Of a stretch of 64,000 bases of DNA, positions 26,346 through 34,334 are shown piece by piece; position 1 is the stretch's first letter, and each line of letters opens with the position of its first letter. Source of the stretch: CAVZYN01 sp963779515 (lineage in GTDB: Bacteria > Pseudomonadota > Alphaproteobacteria > Rhizobiales > Hyphomicrobiaceae). The notes beneath the pieces are model-generated. The model was not told the origin of the DNA. It did not search any database and saw only the letters and a program-made list of their open reading frames with translations. The DNA is taken from the NCBI GenBank assembly GCA_963779515.1, contig CAVZYN010000002.1, positions 806,001-870,000 of the forward strand, read 5' to 3'. The translations under genes were made by a program, and so were the position numbers.

Positions 26346-27524
26346 ATGTTCGCGACGTTTTTTCATGAACTGAAAGCCGCCAAGGTGCCGGTCTCCTTGA
26401 TGGAGTATCTGACATTGATGGAGGCGTTGACGGCCGGCCTCGCGGATCAGAAGGTCGAACATTTCTATTTTCTCTCACGCGCCGCTTTGGTGAAAGATGA
26501 GCGCCATCTCGACAAGTTCGATCAGGTGTTCGGGCATGTGTTCAAGGGCCTCGATCTGATGCGCGAGGCGGTCGAGGGCGCGGAGATTCCAGAGGAGTGG
26601 TTGCGCTCGATGGCGCAACTTTATCTCTCCGATGAAGAGAAGAAAAAGATCGAGGCGCTCGGCGGCTGGGACAAGATCATGGAGGAGCTGCGCAAGCGCC
26701 TCGCCGAGCAGAAGGGGCGGCACCAGGGCGGCTCGAAATGGATCGGCACTGGCGGCACGTCACCCTATGGCGCCGATGGCTACAATCCGGCAGGCGTTCG
26801 CATCGGCCAGAAGGGTAATCGCAACAACCGCGCCATCAAGGTCTGGGACCAGCGCGCGTTCAAGGATCTCGACGACACGGTCGAGCTTGGCACGCGCAAC
26901 ATCAAGGTGGCGCTCCGGCGCTTGCGCAAATTCGCGCGCGAAGGTGCCCCCGACGAACTCGATCTCGACAGCACCATCAAAGGCACGGCGCACAAGGGCT
27001 ATCTCGATATCCACATGCGGGCGGAGCGGCGCAACACCGTCAAGGTGCTGATGTTCTTCGATATCGGCGGCTCGATGGACTATCACATCAAGGGCGTCGA
27101 GGAGCTGTTCTCGGCCGCGCGCACGGAATTCAAGCATCTCGAATTTTTCTACTTCCACAACTGCCTTTATGAGCGCGTCTGGAAGGACAATTCACGCCGC
27201 TGGAGCGACACGACGCCGACATGGCAAGTGCTGCACACGTATCCCGCCGACTATAAGGTCGTGTTCGTCGGCGATGCCTCGATGAGCCCCTACGAGATCA
27301 CGGTCGCGGGCGGGTCGGTCGAGCACATGAATGACGAGGCCGGTGCGTTGTGGATGCGGCGGGTGACGGATATCTACGAGCATGCGGTGTGGCTGAACCC
27401 GGTGCCGGAGCAGCATTGGGCGTGGACGCCCTCGATCAAGCTGCTGCGTGATCTGATGGGCGGACGGATGTATCCGTTGACATTGGGCGGCCTGGACGGG
27501 GCGATGAAGGAGTTGATGCGGTAG
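26346..27524 (+). CDS. CoxE-like VWA-domain protein
   Basis: A 392-residue protein of the CoxE/YehP-type von Willebrand A family, which usually works with a MoxR-type AAA ATPase to mature or activate metalloenzymes. The N-terminus MFATFFHELKAAKVPVSLME is family-typical. The C-terminal half is the VWA domain with a degenerate MIDAS, DIGGSMDY instead of DxSxS, which is common in this family. ATG 26346 is preferred over a GTG at 26310. No MoxR gene precedes it; the upstream kilobase is repeats. Confidence 0.85.
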   Translation: MFATFFHELKAAKVPVSLMEYLTLMEALTAGLADQKVEHFYFLSRAALVKDERHLDKFDQVFGHVFKGLDLMREAVEGAEIPEEWLRSMAQLYLSDEEKKKIEALGGWDKIMEELRKRLAEQKGRHQGGSKWIGTGGTSPYGADGYNPAGVRIGQKGNRNNRAIKVWDQRAFKDLDDTVELGTRNIKVALRRLRKFAREGAPDELDLDSTIKGTAHKGYLDIHMRAERRNTVKVLMFFDIGGSMDYHIKGVEELFSAARTEFKHLEFFYFHNCLYERVWKDNSRRWSDTTPTWQVLHTYPADYKVVFVGDASMSPYEITVAGGSVEHMNDEAGALWMRRVTDIYEHAVWLNPVPEQHWAWTPSIKLLRDLMGGRMYPLTLGGLDGAMKELMR

Positions 27525-27538
27525 GACAAATGCGGAAT

Positions 27539-27850
27539 TCACCACTCGGCAGAGAGCGGATCGAGATGTCTGAGGTCAGCGCTCTGGTGAAAGATGAAAT
27601 GCAGCCGGAGTTCCGTATCGTCGTAGTCGTAAACCACGACGAACGGCGTGCGAGAAATAGGATAGATGCAGAGGCCCAGCTCCGGATCTTCTTGCTTGGC
27701 GCCAGGATGCGCGACCAGAAATCGCTCAATGACATCTTTGACAATGGCACGTTTCGCGCGAGCGACGTCGAAACCAAATTGCTGCTCGCCATGGGCAATT
27801 AGCGCGTCGAACGCCATGGCGAATGATCTGGAATAGCGGACGGACCTCAC
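27539..27850 (-). CDS. RelE/ParE-like toxin (locus 3)
   Basis: A 103-residue protein beginning MRSVRYSRSFAMAFDALIAH from a GTG that overlaps the antitoxin stop (GTGA). A helical N-terminal half is followed by the strand-rich LGLCIYPISRTPFVVVYDYD and TELRLHFIFHQSAD, the fold pattern of RelE/ParE toxins. It is the intact relative of the deleted toxin at 20727. Target (gyrase or ribosome) cannot be told from sequence. It converges with the CoxE-like gene, with 14 bases between stops. Confidence 0.75.
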   Translation of the reverse strand: MRSVRYSRSFAMAFDALIAHGEQQFGFDVARAKRAIVKDVIERFLVAHPGAKQEDPELGLCIYPISRTPFVVVYDYDDTELRLHFIFHQSADLRHLDPLSAEW

Positions 27851-28104
27851 GCCTCGCGCGCGGTCGCCCGCTGTGCGGCACGGGCATCCAGAAAGTCATC
27901 CAGTTCACTCGGGCTGAGCGTTTCGCCGTTTTGAAATTCCGCCCGGGATTGAGAAATAAGGTCGTGTTCATGCTTGGACAGAGCGCGCGGCGACGCGGAT
28001 TGTCCACCAACAGATAAGATGAGCTTGGCAACCGCCCGCACCTCGTCGTCGTCGAGTGCTGCAAGACGGGCGTTTATACCGGCGATGGCTTCGCTTCGGG
28101 TCAT
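27847..28104 (-). CDS. Antitoxin of the RelE/ParE-like locus (locus 3)
   Basis: An 85-residue helical protein, MTRSEAIAGINARLAALDDD, the same length and N-terminal module as the orphan antitoxin at 20890. Its C-terminal part (LSPSELDDFLDARAAQR) would contact the toxin. The overlap with the toxin start implies coupled translation. The upstream region to 28287 is short and shared with a divergent lipoprotein gene, so autoregulation could affect both. Confidence 0.75.
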   Translation of the reverse strand: MTRSEAIAGINARLAALDDDEVRAVAKLILSVGGQSASPRALSKHEHDLISQSRAEFQNGETLSPSELDDFLDARAAQRATAREA

Positions 28105-28287
28105 GTCCGTATTCTATCACATCGGGCGGCACCTGCCCATATCGGATGCTCCATGATAAGGGTCGGGCGTGCCATTCTTGGGCCCTATTGAAACGGTTTG
28201 TGATCGAAATCAACGGGATGTCGGACGTCAGCCGGTTGACGGCCGCGTTGCTGCCGACGCAATGTCGGGGCGATTTTGGGGGATTGC

Positions 28288-28878
28288 ATGATTCGGACAT
28301 CCAGCTTTTTGACCGTGGGCCCTGTTCTGGGGGTGACGCTCGCGCTTGGAGCTTGCGGCAGTGCGACCTCGCCGCAACAAGGCCTGACGACGGCATCGAT
28401 CCTCGGCGAGGCGCCAGCGGCTGCCGGCGGCGATACGGCCGGTGTGTCGAACAGTGATCCACTGGCGCGGCCCGTGCAGGTGGCGTGGACCGCGGCGCGC
28501 GCGCAGAAGTGCGGATTTCAGTTCGACGCTGCGCGTTTGAAGACGAATTATCTCACGTCGGAAGCGCGGCAGGGCGTGCCGCCGCCGCAGCTCGCCACCT
28601 ACGAAAAGAGCTACGACACGACGTTTGCGAAAATTTCCTCCAACATCGCGGGTGAACAGGACTACTGCACCGAGCGCAAGTCCGCCGCGATCAAGACCGA
28701 TCTGCAGCGCCATCTCGCGGGCGACTTTGCGCCGCGCCTGCCCGAGGAGAAGAAGGTCGCGGGCGGCGGGCTGTTCGATGGTTTCGCCAGCGAAGAGCGC
28801 CGGGATGCCAAGTTCAACGCAAAGACATTCTGGGAGCAGCAGCAGGCCAAGAAGGATGGCGTGCGCGCGCCGGAGTGA
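28288..28878 (+). CDS. Lipoprotein of unknown function
   Basis: A 196-residue lipoprotein: MIRTSSFLTVGPVLGVTLAL then GAC lipobox. The mature part has a Gly/Ala-rich linker (TASILGEAPAAAGG) and a conserved-looking helical region (ARAQKCGFQFDAARLKTNYL, YEKSYDTTFAKI) with one further Cys in QDYCTERK. A GGGGGA ribosome site precedes ATG 28288. I do not recognise the family. It ends 21 bases before the next small membrane gene, which may share its transcript. Confidence 0.7.
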   Translation: MIRTSSFLTVGPVLGVTLALGACGSATSPQQGLTTASILGEAPAAAGGDTAGVSNSDPLARPVQVAWTAARAQKCGFQFDAARLKTNYLTSEARQGVPPPQLATYEKSYDTTFAKISSNIAGEQDYCTERKSAAIKTDLQRHLAGDFAPRLPEEKKVAGGGLFDGFASEERRDAKFNAKTFWEQQQAKKDGVRAPE

Positions 28879-28899
28879 GATGGCCGGATCTCGATCTCC

Positions 28900-29268
28900 A
28901 TGGTGACCAAGCTCCTGTTTGTCGAAGCGGTACTTGAGTTCGGCTTTGGACTATTGCTGCTGTTGGTGCCGGTGACGCTCTGCCGCGTGTTGGGATTGCA
29001 TCCCTCCGACGCGGGGTTCTGGCCGCGCTTCGTTGGCGCGCTGCTGATCGGCATTGCGGTTGCGACTGCGCTGCGCGACCATTTGCCGGCCGGCACCGGG
29101 ATTGGCCTCGCCGGTCATGCGGCGATCAACTTCAGCATCGCGATTGCGCTGTTGGTTCACTTCATGTTGGGGACCGCCGCGCCGACCAAACGCGGGCGCG
29201 CGTTACTGGCGGCGCTCGCCCTTGCTCTCACAGGACTGGCGCTGGTCGAGATCGCCTACGTCAGCTGA
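28900..29268 (+). CDS. Small four-helix membrane protein
   Basis: A 122-residue protein with four hydrophobic segments: FGFGLLLLLVPVTLCRVLGL, WPRFVGALLIGIAVATAL, INFSIAIALLVHFML and ALLAALALALTGLALVEIAY. It resembles small integral proteins of unknown role. It follows the lipoprotein gene closely and stops one base before a terminator that serves the opposite strand. Confidence 0.6.
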   Translation: MVTKLLFVEAVLEFGFGLLLLLVPVTLCRVLGLHPSDAGFWPRFVGALLIGIAVATALRDHLPAGTGIGLAGHAAINFSIAIALLVHFMLGTAAPTKRGRALLAALALALTGLALVEIAYVS

Positions 29269-29269
29269 C

Positions 29270-29295
29270 AAAAAAAGGGCGGGAAGATCCCGCCC
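29270..29295 (-). terminator. Rho-independent terminator for the small secreted-protein gene
   Basis: On the minus strand GGGCGGGA, loop TCT, TCCCGCCC, then seven T. The stem is a perfect 8 bp. It lies 27 bases after the stop at 29322. Confidence 0.9.
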
Positions 29296-29321
29296 TCTGT
29301 CGCATCAGATCAATCGGCGTC

Positions 29322-29543
29322 TCAGAGGCAAATGCCGGTTGCCGGCACGCACGCCGCTTTCTGTGTGATGATCTGCCAGCAGCACTTTTCCTCGGCCGCG
29401 CAGCGGAAGCTGATCTTTTTGCCCGCCGCATCCGTCGCCAGGCACTGCTTGCCTTTCGGCGCCTTCGCGGCTTCGGCTGGTGAGCCGATGTTCATGGCCA
29501 TCGCAAATGCGATCAGCGCGATGACTGCAATAATCCAACGCAT
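29322..29543 (-). CDS. Small secreted cysteine-rich protein
   Basis: A 73-residue precursor with a clear signal peptide (MRWIIAVIALIAFAMAMNIG, cleavage near AEA) and a short mature chain with six cysteines (KQCLA, FRCAAEEKCCWQ, AACV, GICL). The cysteine content suggests disulfides or metal binding in the periplasm. I know no family for it. The frame is open further upstream, but ATG 29543 gives the signal peptide. A strong terminator follows. Confidence 0.65.
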   Translation of the reverse strand: MRWIIAVIALIAFAMAMNIGSPAEAAKAPKGKQCLATDAAGKKISFRCAAEEKCCWQIITQKAACVPATGICL

Positions 29544-29814
29544 GAGAATTCCCCTTTGCCCAACTTGAAAAATGGTGCCCCGCTCACCGCCCCCAATGTG
29601 CGAACACGCACCGCCACACGCAAAGCAAACCTGGTTTTCTAGCGGCATTTTGCACCGCAGCGCGACCTAACGGCCACAGCCGTTCGATGTCATTGCACGG
29701 GCTCAGTCCGTTTTTGTCCTCAGAGACAGGCAGTCGCGCGGGGAGCTCACTGGTGCTACCTGCGTCGGATTGTTAGCCTCAGTCTTATTGCTCGACGCAT
29801 TTTGCAGGTGCACC

Positions 29815-30615
29815 ATGGTCCGAATTTTTCTCGTCTTTACGCTGATGCTTGCCGCGGCTTCGTCTTCGTCGCGCGCGCAGAGCACATCCATCCCGGGTTG
29901 GACAGTTTCGAACACGCCAGAAGGCGTCACCATGACGTCTCCGCCCAATGCGGCGGGGCAATCCGTGGTCTACTTCCAATGGTACGCAGTCCCCTACACC
30001 GGATCCTACAAGACCCATTTCGAGCAGATGGTTCAACGGATCGTTGGTGGCATGACGAGCATCAACAGCCGCACAGGCGTCAGCACCGAGGACTACGATC
30101 TGGCGAATGGCGCGACCCGCACGCTCTGGAAAGAAGCGTTGAACGTGACCAACAAGGACAACATCACCGTTCAGATGATGATCGCCGGCTACCGCGCCAC
30201 GTCGACGTCATCGCAGCTCCTGATGATGATCTTTGCCGACGGGCTGACCTATGACGATCCGCAACTCGTGCGGGCGCTCGACAACATCGCCGACATGTGG
30301 AAGGCGGGGCGTAGCGTGACGCGCACGGCCGCCGCAGCGCCGCCGCCAGCAGTGCCGGCGCTCGGCAAACCACAATCACCGGCCGCCGCTTCACCACCGG
30401 TGCCGTCGCCACCGAAGACGACGACGGCGAATGCACCACCGGCGCCAAGCACTGGTGATGGCGGCGCCAAACCCTGCGTCGGCACGCCGGTGCGCATCAA
30501 CTATCCGCGCGCCGTCTCGCGCCAGCGCTGCGGCATGCTCGGCGGCAGCTATCAGTGTTCCTATTACACGGACTGGGTCGACAACTACGTCACAGTGCGG
30601 ACGGGGTGTCCGTGA
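29815..30615 (+). CDS. Secreted protein of unknown function with a proline-rich linker
   Basis: A 266-residue precursor: signal peptide MVRIFLVFTLMLAAASSSSR, then a globular region of about 170 residues (TSIPGWTVSNTPEGVTMTSP, VVYFQWYAVPYTGSYKTHFE). An Ala/Pro linker follows, and then a short C-terminal module with four cysteines (KPCVGTPVRI, SRQRCGMLGGSYQCSYY, TGCP). The short Cys module may be a separate disulfide-bonded domain. Family not recognised. An AGGTG precedes the ATG at 29815. Confidence 0.65.
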   Translation: MVRIFLVFTLMLAAASSSSRAQSTSIPGWTVSNTPEGVTMTSPPNAAGQSVVYFQWYAVPYTGSYKTHFEQMVQRIVGGMTSINSRTGVSTEDYDLANGATRTLWKEALNVTNKDNITVQMMIAGYRATSTSSQLLMMIFADGLTYDDPQLVRALDNIADMWKAGRSVTRTAAAAPPPAVPALGKPQSPAAASPPVPSPPKTTTANAPPAPSTGDGGAKPCVGTPVRINYPRAVSRQRCGMLGGSYQCSYYTDWVDNYVTVRTGCP

Positions 30616-30644
30616 GGGTGCGTTTCATCACCAATATTTGCGCA

Positions 30645-31166
30645 TCAAGGCGCACGCCTTCTTGCCGATCGGCGAGGTCTCATCTTGGCATTGGCTGCGT
30701 TGCGACCGTCCTGATTTCCTCTCAGGTCCGAAAAGAAAATTGTGGCGAAGCCTTGATCGGCTGCCGAAACACAAAGCAACCGATCGTCTGACAGCAGCGT
30801 AGTTCGCGCATCGAGAATTGTCAGCCAAGCCGCATCGGTCAAGCCAAGCCTCGTGTACTGTGGTCGCGCCGCCGCGGTTCGGCTCTCGACAGCATCCTCG
30901 CTGCTTCTATCGATCACTTCCTTCAATGTAGAAAAAAGCTGAGTCCGCAGCGGATCGAGCACACCATGCCCGAGTAGATTTGAGGCTTCTGCTAACGCAT
31001 GGGGAATGAGGCGTACCCGCGAGAACTTGCTGAGAGTGTTGACCAGCAACACGTAATCTGAGGGACGGAAAGCACTTGGGCGCTTGTGTTTCTCTATGTA
31101 GCTGGGTGCGATGTGCCCCACCACGAGGAGGAGCAGAAGATTGGTATCGACTGCCGCAGCGGCCAC
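30645..31166 (-). CDS. PIN-domain protein (VapC-like)
   Basis: A 173-residue PIN-like nuclease candidate. The N-terminal MAAAAVDTNLLLLLVVGHIA carries the first acidic residue (VDTN), and further acids occur in LGLTDAAWL and TLLSDDRLL, in the order of the PIN active site. It has a GTG start and ends in a basic RPRRSARRR tail. It is longer than typical VapC (about 130). The upstream gene overlaps it by 73 bases, so they are coupled and may form a toxin-antitoxin-like pair, though the partner is not a standard VapB. Confidence 0.6.
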   Translation of the reverse strand: MAAAAVDTNLLLLLVVGHIAPSYIEKHKRPSAFRPSDYVLLVNTLSKFSRVRLIPHALAEASNLLGHGVLDPLRTQLFSTLKEVIDRSSEDAVESRTAAARPQYTRLGLTDAAWLTILDARTTLLSDDRLLCVSAADQGFATIFFSDLRGNQDGRNAANAKMRPRRSARRRAP

Positions 31167-31441
31167 GTTTCAAGGCTCTGTAACAAGCGATTCCGGATCG
31201 AGACCAACTTTCCATCTCTGTTTGAAATCGTTACCGTCTTGTAGTCCGGCAACTGAGAGAGACCGAGACGGCCCGCCGCCGACTCCGGAGGCAGCTTTCG
31301 CCGCACGCCCAGTGTTACACGCCAAAGTGTTTTTTTGTCTTCAAGCCACACTTCCTCCAATGTGGGTGGATCGATGGGTTCGTCACCCATGACCTCGACG
31401 AGAAAGAGCTTTGCGGCCGCAACCGCCTGTTTGACCTCCAT
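31094..31441 (-). CDS. Unknown protein coupled to the PIN-domain gene
   Basis: A 115-residue protein starting MEVKQAVAAAKLFLVEVMGD, with LEEVWLEDKKTLWRVTLGVRR and YKTVTISNRDGKLVSIRNR as its structured part. The strand-rich pattern (an LWRVTLGV stretch and a YKTVTIS stretch) resembles small proteins that accompany PIN proteins. The last 24 residues overlap the PIN gene in another frame. No DNA-binding motif is seen, so calling it an antitoxin would be inference only. Confidence 0.55.
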   Translation of the reverse strand: MEVKQAVAAAKLFLVEVMGDEPIDPPTLEEVWLEDKKTLWRVTLGVRRKLPPESAAGRLGLSQLPDYKTVTISNRDGKLVSIRNRLLQSLETWPLRQSIPIFCSSSWWGTSHPAT

Positions 31442-31567
31442 ATTTGAGCCTCGCTCAGCCAGCAAGATCGCGCCTCAGCTCGACCTGCATCAGAGACAAG
31501 AAGTACATAGCCGCGCGGTCGCCGTAAACCACCGCGCGGCCAATATCCGTAACTCTATCGACGTGGA

Positions 31568-32587
31568 TCAATTCTTCGTCTTGTCGACGAGCGCCTTTTC
31601 CTTGATCCACGGCATCATGCCGCGCAACTTCGCGCCGACCTCTTCGATCGGGTGCGCGTCGTTGAGGCGGCGTGTTGCCTTGAACGAGGGCTGGCCCGCC
31701 TTGCACTCGCGGATCCACTCGGTGGTGAACTTGCCCGACTGGATGTCCTTCAACACGCGGCGCATTTCGGCGCGCGTTTCGTCCGTGATGATGCGTGGAC
31801 CCGTCACGTACTCGCCAAATTCGGCGGTGTTCGAGATCGAGTAGTTCATGTTGGCGATGCCGCCTTCATAGATCAGGTCGACGATCAGCTTCACTTCGTG
31901 CAGGCACTCGAAATAGGCCATCTCGGGCGCATAGCCCGCCTCGGTCAGCGTTTCGTAGCCGGCGCGGATCAGCTCGACGAGACCGCCGCAGAGGACGACT
32001 TGCTCGCCGAAGAGATCGGTTTCGCATTCCTCTTTGAAGGTCGTCTCGATGACTCCCGCGCGCCCGCCGCCGATGGCGCTTGCATACGACAGGAAGAGGT
32101 CGTGGGCGTTGCCGCTTTTGTCGGCGTGGATGGCGATCAGGCAGGGCACGCCGCCGCCGCGCGCATACTCCGAGCGCACGGTGTGGCCGGGGCCCTTGGG
32201 CGCGATCATGCCGACGTCGAGGTCTTCGCGCGGCTCGATCAGGTTGAAGTGGATGTTGAGGCCGTGGGCGAACAGGATCGCAGCACCCTTCTTCATGTTG
32301 GCATGCAGGTGGTCGCGATAGATGTCGGCCTGCAGCTCGTCGGGCGTGCACATCATCATGACGTCGGCCCATTTGGCTGCATCGGCCACTTCCATGACTT
32401 TGAACTTGGCGCCCTCGGCCTTCTTGGCGGAGGGCGAGCCCTTGCGCAGCGCGATCACGAGATCCTTGATGCCCGAGTCGCGCATGTTCTGCGCGTGGGC
32501 GTGTCCCTGGCTGCCGTAGCCGATGACGGCCACCTTCTTGCCCTTGATCAGATTGATATCGGCATCCCGGTCGTAATAAACGCGCAT
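31568..32587 (-). CDS. ilvC: Ketol-acid reductoisomerase
   Basis: The second common step of valine/isoleucine synthesis: NADPH-dependent isomerisation and reduction of acetolactate or acetohydroxybutyrate, with Mg2+. The 339 residues match the class I enzyme. MRVYYDRDADINLIKGKKVA starts it, GYGSQGHAHAQN is the Rossmann motif, and APKGPGHTVR and FKEECETDLFGEQVVLCGG are active-site segments. Glu ligands lie in YFECLHEVKLIVDL. ATG 32587 is the family start. No ilvB/ilvH lies nearby, and mazEF follows on the upstream side. Confidence 0.96.
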   Translation of the reverse strand: MRVYYDRDADINLIKGKKVAVIGYGSQGHAHAQNMRDSGIKDLVIALRKGSPSAKKAEGAKFKVMEVADAAKWADVMMMCTPDELQADIYRDHLHANMKKGAAILFAHGLNIHFNLIEPREDLDVGMIAPKGPGHTVRSEYARGGGVPCLIAIHADKSGNAHDLFLSYASAIGGGRAGVIETTFKEECETDLFGEQVVLCGGLVELIRAGYETLTEAGYAPEMAYFECLHEVKLIVDLIYEGGIANMNYSISNTAEFGEYVTGPRIITDETRAEMRRVLKDIQSGKFTTEWIRECKAGQPSFKATRRLNDAHPIEEVGAKLRGMMPWIKEKALVDKTKN

Positions 32588-32639
32588 GATTTGATCTCTC
32601 CTGTTCTCGCGTATGTGTGTCTGAATGGTGCAGGGCCGG

Positions 32640-32975
32640 CTAGACTTCCCGGCCAATCAGCGCGGCAAGAATGCTTCGAACCTTTTCCAGCGTCTCTATT
32701 GGCACATTTCCAACGTGCTGCAAGATGCGTTCTTTGCGATCGACAGCGCGAATTTGGTCTACCTGCACCGCGCCTGTCACTTGCAACCCCTGTGGCAGAA
32801 GCACTTTCAAGGGCCATTCCCCGACGTTGGACGTGATCGGGCACACCAGCGCCAATTGCGAAATCTCATGAAACGCCGCACCCGTGATCACCAGAGCCGG
32901 CCGCCGCCCGGACTGCTGACGGCCACGCATCGGGCTGAAAACGGCCCACACCAGATCACCCGCGTCGATCCTCAT
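32640..32975 (-). CDS. mazF: MazF-family endoribonuclease toxin
   Basis: A 111-residue sequence-specific mRNA interferase. It begins MRIDAGDLVWAVFSPMRGRQ. It has the PALVIT strand (typically RPALVIS), the VCPITSN motif and a central VQVDQIRAVDRKERI (typically DQIRSLD). GREV closes it. Its ATG overlaps the mazE stop by four bases. The arrangement and the operator upstream of mazE indicate an autoregulated antitoxin-first operon. Confidence 0.92.
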   Translation of the reverse strand: MRIDAGDLVWAVFSPMRGRQQSGRRPALVITGAAFHEISQLALVCPITSNVGEWPLKVLLPQGLQVTGAVQVDQIRAVDRKERILQHVGNVPIETLEKVRSILAALIGREV

Positions 32976-33277
32976 TTCTTGGGAACCGCCGCACGACCTT
33001 CAGCCGGTCGTGAATAGTCATCGACAATGATCTCGGCACCGACGTCTGGGCCCCAATCCTCGAACGCGGGTTCGTTCTGGGGCCCCAGGCGGCGCGCTTC
33101 TGCCACCAATTCCTCGAGCGTTGGGTACCTCTTGGTCGAGATCGGCCGAACGCTGAGAACCTCTGCGTCGATCGACATATCGACGATCTGGCCCTCTTCG
33201 AGCTTCAGCTTTTCAGCGAGCTCCTTGGGTAGGCGCACCGCGAGGCTGTTGCCCCACCGCGAAATCTTGACCTCCAT
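32972..33277 (-). CDS. mazE: MazE-family (AbrB-type) antitoxin
   Basis: A 101-residue antitoxin: MEVKISRWGNSLAVRLPKEL is the classic swapped-hairpin SpoVT/AbrB DNA-binding domain, followed by EGQIVDMSIDAEVLSVRPI. A flexible acidic tail (NEPAFEDWGPDVGAEIIVDD) would block MazF. ATG 33277 is the domain start; the upstream frame is unconserved. A perfect palindrome lies about 20 bases upstream and is the likely self-operator. Confidence 0.92.
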   Translation of the reverse strand: MEVKISRWGNSLAVRLPKELAEKLKLEEGQIVDMSIDAEVLSVRPISTKRYPTLEELVAEARRLGPQNEPAFEDWGPDVGAEIIVDDYSRPAEGRAAVPKK

Positions 33278-33295
33278 GGCACGGTGCCCCCTATG

Positions 33296-33314
33296 GGATA
33301 TCATTATGATATCC
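33296..33314. promoter_or_regulatory. Probable MazE operator palindrome
   Basis: GGATATCA, spacer TTA, TGATATCC: a perfect 8-bp inverted repeat 18 bases upstream of the mazE start. AT-rich in a GC-rich genome and placed over the expected promoter, it fits an autoregulatory site for the MazEF complex. Confidence 0.7.
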
Positions 33315-33334
33315 GGAACATCGTGGCAACCCTG

Positions 33335-33949
33335 TCAAACCGGCCTCAGCTCCGCGATCAGCGGCCAGATCGAGAGGACCAGCAGTACCGCCATGACGAC
33401 GTTGAAGATCCTGACGCGGACCGGATCTTGGAGGAGGCCGCGCAGAGCCACGCCGAAGATGGTCCAGACCGACACCGAGGGGATATTCATAGCCGTGAAC
33501 ACCGCCAGCATGATGGCGATGCTCATGGCGTAGTTGGCCGGCACCGTGTAGGCGGTAACGCTGGTCACCACCATCGCCCAGGCTTTTGGATTGACCCACT
33601 GGAACAGTGCGCCCTCGAGAAGCGTCATTGGCCGCGCATTGGCATCCTCGGGCTTGTCGGCGGCCGGCGCCGCGCTCGCAATGAGCCAGGCCAGCCAGAG
33701 CAAGTAGGCGACACTCGCGACCCTGAGGACCTGGTAAATCATTGGGTAGGCAGCAAACACCGCGCCGAGCCCGAAGCCGACACCGAGGATCATCGTCAGG
33801 CACCCAAAACAGATGCCGAGCATGTGCGGGATGGTGCGGCGGAAACCGAAATTCACGCCCGACGCCAGCAACATGACGTTGTTCGGCCCCGGCGTGATCG
33901 ACATCACGAGCGCAAATCCGGCCATGGCGAAGAGAAGGTCGGTCGGCAT
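33335..33949 (-). CDS. LysE/RhtB-family exporter (first copy)
   Basis: A 204-residue membrane exporter of amino acids or related compounds with about six helices. The family start LLFAMAGFALVMSITPGPNNVML and the GVNFGFRRTIPHMLGICFG segment are diagnostic (quoted in part), and FQWVNPKAWAMVVT is the conserved loop after helix 4. The substrate is unknown. It lies alone between mazE and a repeat-containing gap, with its promoter probably around 33950-34000. Confidence 0.9.
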   Translation of the reverse strand: MPTDLLFAMAGFALVMSITPGPNNVMLLASGVNFGFRRTIPHMLGICFGCLTMILGVGFGLGAVFAAYPMIYQVLRVASVAYLLWLAWLIASAAPAADKPEDANARPMTLLEGALFQWVNPKAWAMVVTSVTAYTVPANYAMSIAIMLAVFTAMNIPSVSVWTIFGVALRGLLQDPVRVRIFNVVMAVLLVLSIWPLIAELRPV

Positions 33950-34334
33950 GGAAACCTCGACAGGTCAGCATTGCTGACCTAGCGGTGGTTCGGGGCCGGG
34001 CGCAAGCCAATTCCGGCGCCCTAAGCTGCTTCCTGATTTTAAGGACGACTGTGCTGAAAGAGTCGCATTGGAACGTATCGTCGGAACGCGTTGTCGTATG
34101 AGGCCACGCCGAGGAGCGCCGACATAGCGGCCGAACAGGCTGCCGCCGCTGAGCGGGATGATGCGCCGATGAGGGTGGCAGTGCGTGTGATGGGAGCCCA
34201 TCCCCGATTGTGTGTTAGCCCATCGCCGATTGCGTTGGAAAAGCTTCCGAAAACGGAAAATCCGCGACAGTTGCCGCTGTCGACAGTGCAGCGCATCGTG
34301 ACGCCGCGGGTGAGCGGGAATTGTTCCTGTTTTT
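33950..34334. other. Non-coding gap with a dispersed repeat
   Basis: 385 bases between a LysE-type gene and the GST gene, both on the minus strand. It holds one copy of the ~110-bp dispersed repeat. No gene seen. Confidence 0.5.
34117..34227 (+). repeat. Dispersed ~110-bp repeat, copy 2
   Basis: GCGCCGACATAGCGGCCGAA, then CAGGCTGCCGCCGCTGAGCGG, and at the end GTGTTAGCCCATCGCC. Almost identical to the 26084 copy in the first 40 bases and the last 15, with a more variable middle. Confidence 0.7.
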
